Assembly: GCA_010093705.1 (NCBI GenBank)
Contig: MU006092.1
Coordinates: 254,623 to 318,622 of the forward strand
Source: Patellaria atrata CBS 101060
Lineage: Eukaryota > Ascomycota > Dothideomycetes > Patellariales > Patellariaceae
Direction of reading: 5' to 3'
DNA length: 64,000 bases
In this document: in pieces, positions 1 through 9,849 of the stretch
How the letters are laid out: every line of letters starts with the position of its first letter
Numbering within the stretch: the first letter of the stretch is position 1
Translations under genes and position numbers: made by a program
The notes under the pieces: model-generated
What the model was told of the DNA's origin: nothing
Seen by the model: the letters and a program-made list of their open reading frames with translations, nothing else
Databases searched by the model: none

Positions 1-2
1 TA

Positions 3-459
3 CCCGAAAATATCTCGGTCTTTGGCACTGTATTATTACACCGTTTTGCGGACGAGCACGACATTCCTCAGCTTCGGCGCGCAACGTAGAACTGCTATAT
101 CATCAGAGATACCTGGCCCCTTCCTCAAACATGGCCAGTATCCTTAAATGGCTCCTTCGGAGTCTCCTTTATTTAAATTACTTATGGATACATATATCGA
201 TAACTGGGATCCTTCCAAAGATAACGCCAAGCAAATCCCTGCACGGCGTGACTTACCCCCGAGGTATACAATTAAAGCAATGGTGGCATGCGCTACTGAC
301 AGACTTTCCAATGATGCTGTACGAAAACAACGTCTTAACCCCCTGAATGAATATATCGATGTAGAGAACAACTGGGGGAATATCTGTGAGCAGAAGAGTC
401 GCAAGAAACGGAAGAGGCATCTGGAAGAAAGCATGTCCACAACCTCTTCTCCCACCTAG
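3..459 (+). pseudogene. Decayed BTB/POZ gene, 3' part, cut by window edge
   Basis: The C-terminal half of a fungal BTB/POZ protein can be read in pieces. Near position 45 one frame gives FADEHDIPQLRRA, the segment that follows the BTB fold in large fungal BTB families. A second frame near 105-140 gives RDTWPLPQTWPVS. A third frame from 148 gives SESPLFKLLMDTYIDNWDP followed by a Lys/Arg-rich tail ending at 457-459. No single frame carries all parts. One change lies near 145, where an expected W-L-P-S-E-S needs one more base, and another lies just after ADEHDIPQLRRA. Introns could explain one break, but no good donor/acceptor pair was seen, so a pseudogene is more likely. The BTB fold itself would lie left of the window. 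Function when intact is unknown; BTB proteins usually mediate dimerisation or act as Cullin-3 adaptors. Confidence 0.55.
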
Positions 460-571
460 CTTCTATTCTGTTTATCTACTCGAGGAAGGGTCAAGGGATT
501 GTTCGTAGCCTCACATGTAACTTGGCGGGATTACTTTCACCAGCATCTGTCAGAGCACAAATCAAAGTTTG

Positions 572-752
572 GCGAGACTCCAACTCCGCGACTCCGTACA
601 GACACAACACTGAGAGAATGATGTTCCACACATAGACCAAGCGAGTATACCATCTCTCTTGGTCCTGGTACAAGTGACAATCTGATTCTGGCACGACTCC
701 ATGACTCCGTACAGACATAACACTAAGACAATGATGTTCCACACATAGGCCA
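572..752. repeat. Two-copy direct repeat, about 62-69 bp, offset 119 bp
   Basis: Positions 572-640 and 691-752 share the blocks GACTCCGTACAGACA and AATGATGTTCCACACATAG with a few substitutions and small length differences. The 119-bp offset includes a related spacer. This looks like a local duplication, and no coding sequence is attached. The rest of 460-1478 holds no recognisable gene. Confidence 0.7.
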
Positions 753-1478
753 ATTGAGTACCACTATTTACCGTGGTTTCCGTCTAGATAACGTTTCAGT
801 TCCTGCACAGCGTTTGTTTCGTACAGTACATCAATCGTTTAGGCTTAGATAGTAGGCTAGGGGATGGATTACCTACTCTTATATTTTATATGATTATGCT
901 ATATCTTTTTATTTTTACATTCGCTTTTGTACTGTAACGTTAACTGTAGTACTACTGTACTTACATGCGCCGGACCCATACCCTCACTCTTGTCGGGGCC
1001 TTTTAAGGAGTAATAAGTCCCTATTGAAAGCGTACTTACTTCTATCACATCAATTCAAGAGTATACTTGGAGATATTTAATTCGATACATAACACCACTT
1101 CAGATACTTTGACTTAATACTGCACTGAATGTTAGGAGACAGAGAGCAATTTATACCCAGCTCTATATTCATATCACTACAGACTCTTTCCATCTCTAGA
1201 ACCTTATCCATATCCAACGAAGTTACCTACATGTTGTGAACCATCCACAAAAAGGATAATTCGATTAAGTGGCCCCGAAAAGGTATCAATATACCTTCCC
1301 CTTCCTCTCACACATCGCTAACCGTCACATGGAGCATCGACATCACTATACAGAAACGTTGAAAACGTCCCGAGGCCCCTTAAAGGCCTTGGACATCCAG
1401 GTGAAGAACTACCCTTTGTATATACTGACGTCGATAGCTTAGTTATATGTATGACTATTATTTCCCAATTAAATTACC

Positions 1479-2050
1479 TAACGAGCGAATAAGCAAACGA
1501 GTGAGCGAACGAACGAGCGAATCAACCAGCGAACAAGCAAGCAGCGAGCGAACGAATAAACTAGCTAGCCAGCGAACGAACGACCGAGCGCACCGGCCGG
1601 CGAACGAGTGAATCGAACAGCGAGCGAATGACGATCAAGTAATGTACGACGAACCCACGAGCGAGTGAATAAGCCGGTCAGCGAGCGAACAAGCCAGCCA
1701 TGGAGCGAATAAACTAGCCAACCAGCGAACGAATGAACCAGCGAGCGAATATAAGAAAGACCGAGCCAATATACGAACGAACGAACAAAGATATAAACGA
1801 GCGAGAGGACATAGGAGCGAACGAGAATATAAGTAAACGAGCGAACAAGCGAATAAATATACGAATATACGAGCGAACGAATATAGAAGCGAACGTATGA
1901 ACAAATAGACGAATCAGCGAACTAGGGACCGAATTAGCTAGCGAGCGAGCGAATAATAAAACCAACGAACGAATGAACGAGCGAACTAAGGAATAAGAGA
2001 ACGAGCGAATAAGGAAATAAACGAGCGAACGAGGGAACGAAGGAATGAGA
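1479..2050. repeat. Degenerate GCGAACGA-type tandem repeat, about 570 bp
   Basis: The stretch is built from drifting 4- and 8-base units such as GCGAACGA, GCGAATAA and ACGAACGA, interrupted by slightly longer variants (AATATAC, AACCAGC). The plus strand is almost devoid of T-rich words, and the strand asymmetry is strong. On the minus strand it opens long hydrophobic frames rich in Leu, Phe, Ser and Arg, which are artefacts of the repeat. No gene overlaps it. Confidence 0.85.
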
Positions 2051-3079
2051 TATTGAGAAAGCAACCGTATAAACTTCTCTAGTAAGTAAGCAAGTGAGGT
2101 AGAAGTGTGCACGGGCCTAGGGGATGGTGGATGCGATATAGTATATACTTGCCTTGACGTTGTTCCCAAAGAGTGAATGCGGCGGACGGTGTCCGAGTCG
2201 TTTGGTGGATATTATACTGTATAGGTAAACTGAGGCTATTAAGTAAATTGGGATTATAGTGGACTAGCATGTTGTGGAGTTTCTAGGTGGAAGAAATGTG
2301 TGTTGAACGCAATGTAATCTCGAATAGAACTCAGCCAGAAACCTCCCATTTTTGTAAAGGCGACGAGATTACTTCGTAGACATTGGAAAAAGCGCATTAG
2401 AGATGTTAAATGGATAAGGGTTCGAGGGATTCAGAGTGAATTTTGAAAAGATATCACGTAGGGTGGGATGTCACCCCTTCGGGACGTTCCCATTATAAAA
2501 TATTAACGAGTTTAGATGATTGGAAGATTACTTTAAATATAGAGCCTTAGTAATCTATATATACAGGGAGAGAATAGCGAGGGAGTGGAAAGTGAACGGC
2601 GCGGTGAGCGTTTGATTCATCGTTTAAAGATAATTCGAAAAGTATAGGAGAGGAAGGGAGTCAAAGTATCTGATGTTCGAAAAATAGGGAAGTAGGAGGG
2701 CCATAAGGCAGAAATTGATCTAGAACCCCAGAGAGGAGTCTCTGGGAAGAAAAAGCGGCTAAATGCTAATCATTTGGAGAGTTCGGTAGATAGAACGTCT
2801 GGCGTTACCCTCTCCCTATTAGGGTCAAGCTCAGCTGCTTCCGGACGAGCATCGTACACACACTGCTTGATGCCAACTATTTGAAAGCATGCCTTCTCAA
2901 GGTGTCAGTTTCGGCATTGGGACAAATGTCGAGTCTATTTTACGAATAATTGATTTTGTATAGTGAAATCACTCAAAGGGAAAAAGAAAAGGAGGAGACA
3001 CTATGATACGGGTAAACACAAGAATATATCCAGGGGAAATGATAAGTGTAGGTAGCATGACTAGGTGCCAAAGTCCGTG
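2051..3079. other. Non-coding stretch
   Basis: No gene, RNA or repeat was recognised. It separates the tandem repeat from the BTB pseudogene. Confidence 0.5.
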
Positions 3080-3083
3080 TTGA

Positions 3084-3790
3084 TTACTTCCTGAAATCCG
3101 GTGAGGTTTTCTTATAATCAGGGCAATTTTTCTTCTCCTCGACATTCGCGTGTTCATGATATGAGCATTTCGGATCGAGCTGGCTATCTTTCTCCTTGCA
3201 ATCCACGATCTGGCGGGCAAACCCCATCATAACGTCGAGTATGAACTGTGCGGGTAGATCCGGGGGATCTTCGATCCAGGAGTCCCCACCGCTGTCCGGA
3301 TCCCAATCAGATGCATAAGTATCCACAAGAACTTCCTTAGCAGAGAAGAGGAGCGAAGCTTCTCGTAAGCGGAGATGATGTCCATGCGGGTTGGTAGAGC
3401 GGTGTGCTCGTAAAGGACGCTTATCGTGTCGTTGAGCAGTTTAGGAACGTCGTATTCGTCGGCAAAGAAGTAAAGATTAAACATCTCCTCCATATTTAGA
3501 TCTTTCTTGATAGTTCGAATGTAGAGCCAATCAACGAAAATTCTAAATATGGTTGGTTACGTTCGGTATATGGACCGAGTTGTCTGATCCTTCTTTGAAT
3601 GAGCTGTTTGTGCAGCGTCATAAAATTTGCAATAGTGGCAGATAAGATTCTTTTGAACTACCAAGGCCTCTTTACCGCTGCCGAAATAGATTGTTGCAGT
3701 TTTGGTGCTGTCAATTGCGCCATTACTATGGTGTACGTTAGCGTAAGCTATTCTAGCATTGGATCATACTTCATGGTGGCGCACAAGAAA
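3084..3790 (-). pseudogene. BTB/POZ domain pseudogene
   Basis: Read on the minus strand, the pieces line up with a whole BTB protein. They are, in order: TIYFGSGKEALVVQKNLICH (BTB strand and first helices, about 3680-3740), SSFKEGSDNSVHIPNV, RIFVDWLYIRT, then MEEMFNLYFFADEYDVPKL from 3493, and finally VDTYASDWDP to a Lys-rich C-terminus ending at 3084. These lie in at least three different frames. Breaks fall near 3622 (between the YDAA helix and SSFKEG), near 3550 (before RIFVDW) and near 3333 (one base missing before VDTYASDW). No intron signals fit these joints, so the gene looks dead. It belongs to the same broad family as the fragment at the left edge, in the opposite orientation. An in-frame initiator upstream of the BTB fold was not found. 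Confidence 0.72.
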
Positions 3791-3799
3791 GAGGGAGGG

Positions 3800-5406
3800 C
3801 CTTTCATTAGCTTCTGAATATCTGATTCCATGCTGGATTCGCCCTCAAAAGTCTTGAGTAATATGCCTTATAGAATTTAGATATAACAGGATGCTCTTGT
3901 GGGTCACCGTACTGCACTGGACAGTACAATTTAATTGCGCTACCCTGTACGAAATGACTGATCTTATAGAATATCTGACAGATTAAAGACGACTTAAGTA
4001 TGTTTTAAGGTAGGATTAAGCTCGAGCAGAACGATACCTAGGGGGAAACAATGGTACTAGGAGATGTGAGGTAAGGTATAAGGTGTTGAGGTACTGTACC
4101 TTATTTAGAACGAGTGCATACGGCCTGATTGGCTTTAGCGAGCAAAGGCGTGGAATATTGAACAACTCTTTCATGGCGTGCCGCCCAGTCATGCCAGTAT
4201 AGCATTAGAAGTACACAAGATGCTAAAACTACATAGCCACTTGGAATAAAAGAGTTAAGTAAAATGTCTATTCGAACAAACAATGGCGTGGCTAATGAGT
4301 TCGCACTGGTTAGAATCATTTAGTACTACAGAAAGAGGTCAAAGGTACAAAGGATATACCTTAGTGGGTCGTTATACTTGGACGCAGGAGGCGAAGGAAA
4401 GGAGGCATGGTTCATGCTTATTGCTTGTTTATATGTCGTGAACTTCATAGTAATCATAGCATAATAGGATATCCAAATTGTATTAACCCTTCATGTTATA
4501 AGTAGTAGATATCCTATATTCTGTATATAACGGTCCAGAGCGTATGCTGCGTATTACCGGTAGGTTCGGACTATTGGACTAAAGGAAGGTTTGTAACAAC
4601 GACTATAAGGTAAGCTGGGGCGAAGGAGGTAAAGGTAGAGGTTGAGGTCTAGGTATAGGAAGACCTCGTACTTGGAAAACCCAAAGGAAATCTTTTCGAA
4701 TTGTGCAGCTCCTCCCTTACCTCACCCTCTCCAAACCAGCAACCACCTCAGTCGACATCGGGCCGGGGACTAGACCAATGCAATTGATTCAATATCTACC
4801 TATTCACTACCTACAATAGGTCGCCTACTGTATGTCCCCCACGCATCCCACTCAACTTCGACAACTTTTTCGCATGTATCCCACTTACCCGCCTCTCTCT
4901 TCTCCGCCTCACATAGACTCAGATCGCATGCAATGCATATCAAACGAAATGCATTGCCATAAAACTCAGTGCCGAAAACAAGAGGGAAACTAAAATGACA
5001 CAAAAGAGAAGATGATCCCACCAGATAATATATAAATGCACGTGCGGAGAACCCAAATAGATTGAGGCCACCGTAGACTTGACTTGAAAAAGAGATAATT
5101 ACACGGATGGATGAAAATCGATATTTCGACGAATGGGAATGAGAGGATCGCTCCTCACTACGGTACGCAACAGAGTGAATATGATATTCGGTAAGTAGCC
5201 ATAGGGAGTCGAGAAATGATATCTACATATAGAGAGGTAAGGTTGGAAAGAGACTCGTAGAGGTTGGCCGTGGTAGTCTAGGAATGAGGATATTTGTGTG
5301 GTGTTTGTAATATTAGGCGTCCTTCAGACGTCGATGTGCGTGCAAAAACGGGATCCGGAACCTCAACGCCCCGCAACCAAAAACAAGTAGATAATTAGCT
5401 ACAGGT
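3800..5406. other. Non-coding stretch
   Basis: Only short unsupported frames occur. One 72-codon minus frame at 4101-4319 contains a hydrophobic segment but has no recognisable relatives or context. A perfect GTACTGTAC palindrome lies at 4091-4099. Confidence 0.45.
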
Positions 5407-6702
5407 TTAAAAGTTCTGCGCTATTCCGGAATTTCCTGGTTGGGGAAACACGGTCGGGTTCTCGATCCTTGTATTCCTCCTAGCTGACACATCTTTGATC
5501 ACTGGTTGTTGACCATATGCAGGATCACTATATGGGTTTCCCTGATAATAGGTGTTATCTGAATAGTAGTCTTGTGGATTATGGTTTGGCATGGGGATAT
5601 CTCCACTCGAATGATCTGAATGGTTTGCAACCGAGTATGATGAAGAAGCGTTGGAAGGCCCTCGTTGGACGCCGGACCTACTGTTTGAACCAGCAGCGGG
5701 TGCTGAGCCTAGAGCATCAATACCATCAGAATCCATAGTCTCTCGTCGACCATTGACTAGAGGATCGGAAGAATGACTATCTGAATGGGTGCCCTGTGGA
5801 GATCCAGGGTTCTGGTACCCTCCTGGATTGCTACCGGAGTCGGAAACAGCAGCAAAACCTCCGGATATTGTTGTTGATGTCTTCCTGTTGGATGGATTTG
5901 TGGTGTTACCCCATCCTCTATAACCACTGGAATCTTCCATCATCCCAGAACCAGCAACGACGGGAAGGGTTGGATCATTATTCGGATTGAAACCGTACTC
6001 TTCCACCTCCTTCCTCCTGGCCTCATCAGCGCTCTTCTTCTGTTTCCTTCTACGCCAAAACCAAAGTCCAGCAAGAACAAGAACAGCCACCGCGACAACG
6101 GGAATCACAACGGCAATGGCAGTCTTTCCACCGTCTGACAACCCTCCACCTGACGAGGAGGAACCATTGTCTGGTTGAAGTGCAGCTCCAGAAGATGATG
6201 TAGGTGCTGTACCGGAAGTGGATGTTGGGACGTTGTCCTGTGGTGTCGATTCTATAGGGGCAGTTGTTGTAATGATAACAGTTATCTGAGTTGGACTCTC
6301 ACCCGGCGCCGTAGCGGATTTAGTGATAACTTGAATAGATGTGATCACCGTTGGTGAAGGTGGAGGTGCGGTGGAGGTCGATGTAGTTACTGGTAGAGGC
6401 GGAGGGTCTTCTGATGATGTTGTAGGTATAGCTATCGAGGATTCGGTAGTCGGTATCGGGGGAGTTGAAGTGGTCTCAGGAGGCAGAAGAACTGAAGTAG
6501 TAGTTGGTGGTTCCGGAGTTGGAGTAGGTGTAGTTGGCGATGGAGGCTGCGTTTGAGTTTCAGAATCTATGATGGAGGAAGTCGCGGGATCAGAGGGTGA
6601 AGTAGGAGCTGAACTCATGATTAGACGCGCGATTCAACAGCAAACTCTCAGATGAAATGGAAGATGCTCACTTGGATCAGTGCCATTGTTGATCGTAGAC
6701 AT
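5407..6702 (-). CDS. Mucin-like single-pass membrane protein (S/T/P-rich ectodomain)
   Basis: Two exons are proposed. Exon 1 at 6672-6702 starts MSTINNGTDP. A 63-nt intron (6609-6671; GTGAGC donor, CTAAT branch, TTCAG acceptor) leads to exon 2 at 5407-6608, giving 410 residues. The unspliced frame could instead start at 6618. Residues about 11-165 are dominated by Ser, Thr and Pro, a likely O-mannosylated stalk. A hydrophobic segment at about 173-195 is followed by RRRKQKK, so the topology is extracellular N-terminus and cytosolic C-terminus without a cleavable signal peptide. The tail of about 215 residues is polar, rich in Ser, Asn, Gly and Tyr. The layout resembles fungal wall-stress sensors of the Wsc/Mid2 type, but no WSC or other ectodomain module is visible, so a sensor role is only an inference. 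It has no operon-like neighbours. Confidence 0.75.
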
Positions 6703-9006
6703 GATGGACTAGTAATTAAGGATGGTTTACGGTACAAGCGATGCGAAAGGGAGGATGAGCCGAAAATGAGACGGTCGCGTTCGCCGCTGCGAGGCGATGT
6801 TACGGGCGAACTACTGACACGAGTACGAGAATAGCACTCGACCTACGATGTACCGTAAGATAGAAGGAGGGATAGCATTCGGTGACAATAATGAAGGAGA
6901 GACACCGATGCTGACGGCCTTAGGTTGGACGAGCTGAATTTTTGGAAGAGGAGATCGGTTGGAGGGTTGAGTGTTGAGTGAGGACTGAGGAGAGCTGGTC
7001 TCCAGTTTGGAATTTGCTTTGGTTGGCTTGAGCGCGACTCCTGGTACAATTCTACCAACCTTGGCCTAGTTAGGTTACTGGCCTTGTTTTGGGAGATTGG
7101 CACAACGTCTCGAAACGGCAGATAAAAATCCTTATGATAATTTACAAAATATACTTTTGTACTTTATCATGCCGGGACTGCCCACGAGGGAAGGGAAAAA
7201 GAATTGTGGTTGTACGTACTGCTGTACTGCACTAATTACAACCGTTTGTTAGATGCTTTAGACCAACAATGTGTCAATTTACTAATTGCCACCTCAACAG
7301 GCTCGGATTTCAGATATCAGCATAAGCGTCTTGCCTTATGATACGCTACGCTGTACAGTCACGCTGAATATCCTGTACGAGTACGAGGCGGCTTAAAAAT
7401 ATCTATCGTACAGTACATACTCCATACATGAGTTACCATGGCTAACTGGCTTCCGAACATCCGCCTTCACCATATATCCTGATTCTCCTGGGCCCCAAGC
7501 TGTGTCTAAAAATTAGAGAAGCTCTCCGAGAGGATATTGATGAGGCTGTGTTATGTTTAGAAGCTGATTCCCGCCCCTCTAGCACGTCTAGGAAGGTCTA
7601 AAAGCCGTATCAGGCGTTATGAGAGGCTGCCCTAACTGTTTCTAGATGCGCCAGCTGAACCCTACAGAAACCTCATCCTCAATCCTCATCATCAATTCTT
7701 CATGAAATCTCGTCTTATTATTGATCTCACGAACAAACTTACGGCGCACGTTCTCAAGATCGCTTGTTCAGCATCAAACTGATCGGATCCACTTTGTATA
7801 ATACTGCTTGTGTAAACAACCAAACGACTGAACTTATTATTAGCCGTGAGCCGACTTCCCCTCGTCACTTTTGCTTGTCACAGAAAATACATCCGGCACC
7901 ATCAAAGACCGTTTTTGCCCCCTTGGTTTCCTCAAGCCGTCCTGATTGGGTCATCTTGCTAATGCGAACACGAGGCTATCCTCAGAATGCTACGCTCCTC
8001 CACCCTGACTCCGCTGATCGATGACTATGGTTCTCGCTTGAGAGTTGCTTTGACAGTCACTTTTCCGCATTTTAAGGGCCGTGCGGAATTGACGGATTTT
8101 GGTTGGAGGTGGTGAGATTTTCTTGCGCAATCGCGATGCGGGGAGAGGCTGTTTAGGGAAGTAGTTTTGAGTTGGAGTTTATTGGGTGGCAAAGTACTGA
8201 AATACCAAACCTCGAGGCTTCTAAAGTTCAAGATGTAGCATGTTAGATAAGTTAGCAATATTGGGAGGACATGTTTCTATTTCTTCTACTTGAAGCTTCA
8301 GAATATGGAAAGCCATGCGTTTCCGAATGTCAAACAGGTCTCGTTTTGAAACGCTGACTTGGCGCCCTTCATAGGAGTCGACTATGCAGGAAATGATTCG
8401 ATGTCGTCGCTTTATAAGTCATAGAGGATTGTATATGTGCGAATAGATAGGTATTCTAAAACGTAGTCCTTCGTACGACCGTACCTTATGGTCTTTGATC
8501 TTTATACATTCTTGAATGATGCTCCAAACTCCGGTTTGATAACTTGGTGTGGAATATCTTGGTAACCTAAGGTAAGCCTAAAACAAGGTCAAGTTGATCT
8601 ACCCAGGGCTCAGCCTTGCGTAAGATGCTCCATAATGATGAATATCACCAGATGATTTACGATAACATGCAAGTGTCAAGGTATATCTATATTTTGAATT
8701 GCTTGGTAGATCCAGTGATCCAAATCTCCAAAAGCATACAATATATACATAGAAAGTTAGAAGTGAAGCAGGGACATAAGTTCGCCCAGTTCCTGCACCC
8801 GGCAGCTTCAAGAAAGTCGAAGTACTCCGGTAACCAAAAGAGTGTTTTCCTCCATCCTTTCCCATGGTATTTATTTCGTCATGACAGGTCGTTATAAGCG
8901 CTGCTTCTAGTGCGCTAGCTGAGTAATGATATCCAAGATGCGTGGACTGCGTTGCAGAGTACTATGTGCCGTCCGGAATCACCAATTACCCCATAAGTGA
9001 TATCCT
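6703..9006. other. Intergenic stretch without recognised gene
   Basis: It contains the upstream region of the mucin-like gene and the 3' side of the beta-barrel gene. Several frames of 60-90 codons occur, but none has a recognisable domain, signal peptide or splice structure. A GTACAGTAC palindrome lies at 7408-7416. Confidence 0.5.
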
Positions 9007-9849
9007 TTAGTTGTTGAACCACCACTTTACACCAGGGACACGTCCATCGCCCTGAGGAGCCACTTTGCTGAATAAGCTTCTGGAACAGTCAATGGCAGCA
9101 TCCTCGCATCCCAAACAAGTGTCGACAACCTTTGCTGTATGAGTTCGGCCTTCATACTCAATAGTGATAGTCTGGCCGCACAAAGGATTGTCGTTGGAAT
9201 TTCCAACATTCTGCATGATTCCGTGGGCAATAGCAACAACATCCTCACCCTCGTAGCTTGTCACACCGCAGGAGCCCAGCCCAGTATCGTAATATGTCAT
9301 TTCAGCGGTATAGACATTTCCACTTGGAGCAACAGCGGTTTCTGATTCGCCCGAGTAGCTGGTGGTTTCTTCTTGAGCAGCAGGGAGGTTAGAACTGATA
9401 GGAGCCGCGGGAGGAGTGTACATAGCCACGGGCTCTGGCGCGGCTTCAACAACTACTGGGGTATAGACTGGTGCGGATTCCTGAGTGGTAGTAGGAGCAG
9501 GTGGTGCGACATAAACCGAGGAAAATGAGCTTGGCTTTGGTTCGACGTAGACAGGAGCTTGGGAAGAAGTTGAAGTGGGCGCCGGTGCAACATATGGAGC
9601 TTCCGTGCTAGTCATCTCAGCAGCAGTAGGTGGGCTGTAAGGTTCTTCATAGAACTCTGCTGCTGGGGTAGTTGTAGGCTGAGGGATCACATCACCGGGA
9701 TGAATCCAAACGGTGGTGGTGGTATAGACTGTCTCGTAGACCTCAGTGTACAGCGTAACGACGACCAGATCGCGTTTGTTCACTGGCGCAGCCGCGACTA
9801 GGGATGAGAGAAGGAAAGAGGAAGCAGCGAAAAGGGCCGTGGTCTTCAT
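9007..9849 (-). CDS. Secreted double-psi beta-barrel (RlpA/expansin-like) protein
   Basis: A single exon of 280 residues. Residues 1-20 form a signal peptide (MKTTALFAAS, then a hydrophobic core ending AAAAP), followed by a Kex2-type Lys-Arg at 25-26. Residues about 30-175 are Pro/Thr/Ser/Ala-rich linker, likely O-glycosylated. Residues 178-280 form a double-psi beta-barrel with YYDTGLGSCG at the start, the conserved Asp in VVDTC (Asp243), and Cys at 194, 224, 245, 248 and 255 for disulfides, ending VPGVKWWF. This is the RlpA-like/barwin fold shared with expansins and cerato-platanin-like wall proteins. No cellulose-binding module is seen. The likely role is at the fungal wall or on plant wall polysaccharide; lytic activity is not established for fungal members. 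It stands alone, with more than 2 kb of non-coding DNA on each side. Confidence 0.88.
   Translation of the reverse strand: MKTTALFAASSFLLSSLVAAAPVNKRDLVVVTLYTEVYETVYTTTTVWIHPGDVIPQPTTTPAAEFYEEPYSPPTAAEMTSTEAPYVAPAPTSTSSQAPVYVEPKPSSFSSVYVAPPAPTTTQESAPVYTPVVVEAAPEPVAMYTPPAAPISSNLPAAQEETTSYSGESETAVAPSGNVYTAEMTYYDTGLGSCGVTSYEGEDVVAIAHGIMQNVGNSNDNPLCGQTITIEYEGRTHTAKVVDTCLGCEDAAIDCSRSLFSKVAPQGDGRVPGVKWWFNN

Noticed and set aside
1635-2169. Two overlapping minus-strand frames rich in Leu, Phe, Ser and Arg that look like membrane proteins
   Set aside because: They are direct translations of the GCGAACGA-type tandem repeat and have no domain or start context.
4101-4319. 72-codon minus frame with one hydrophobic segment
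   Set aside because: No relatives, splice structure or neighbouring exon; frames of this length are common by chance here.
6341-6556. Gly/Val-rich plus frame
   Set aside because: Antisense shadow of the S/T/P-rich stalk of the membrane protein.
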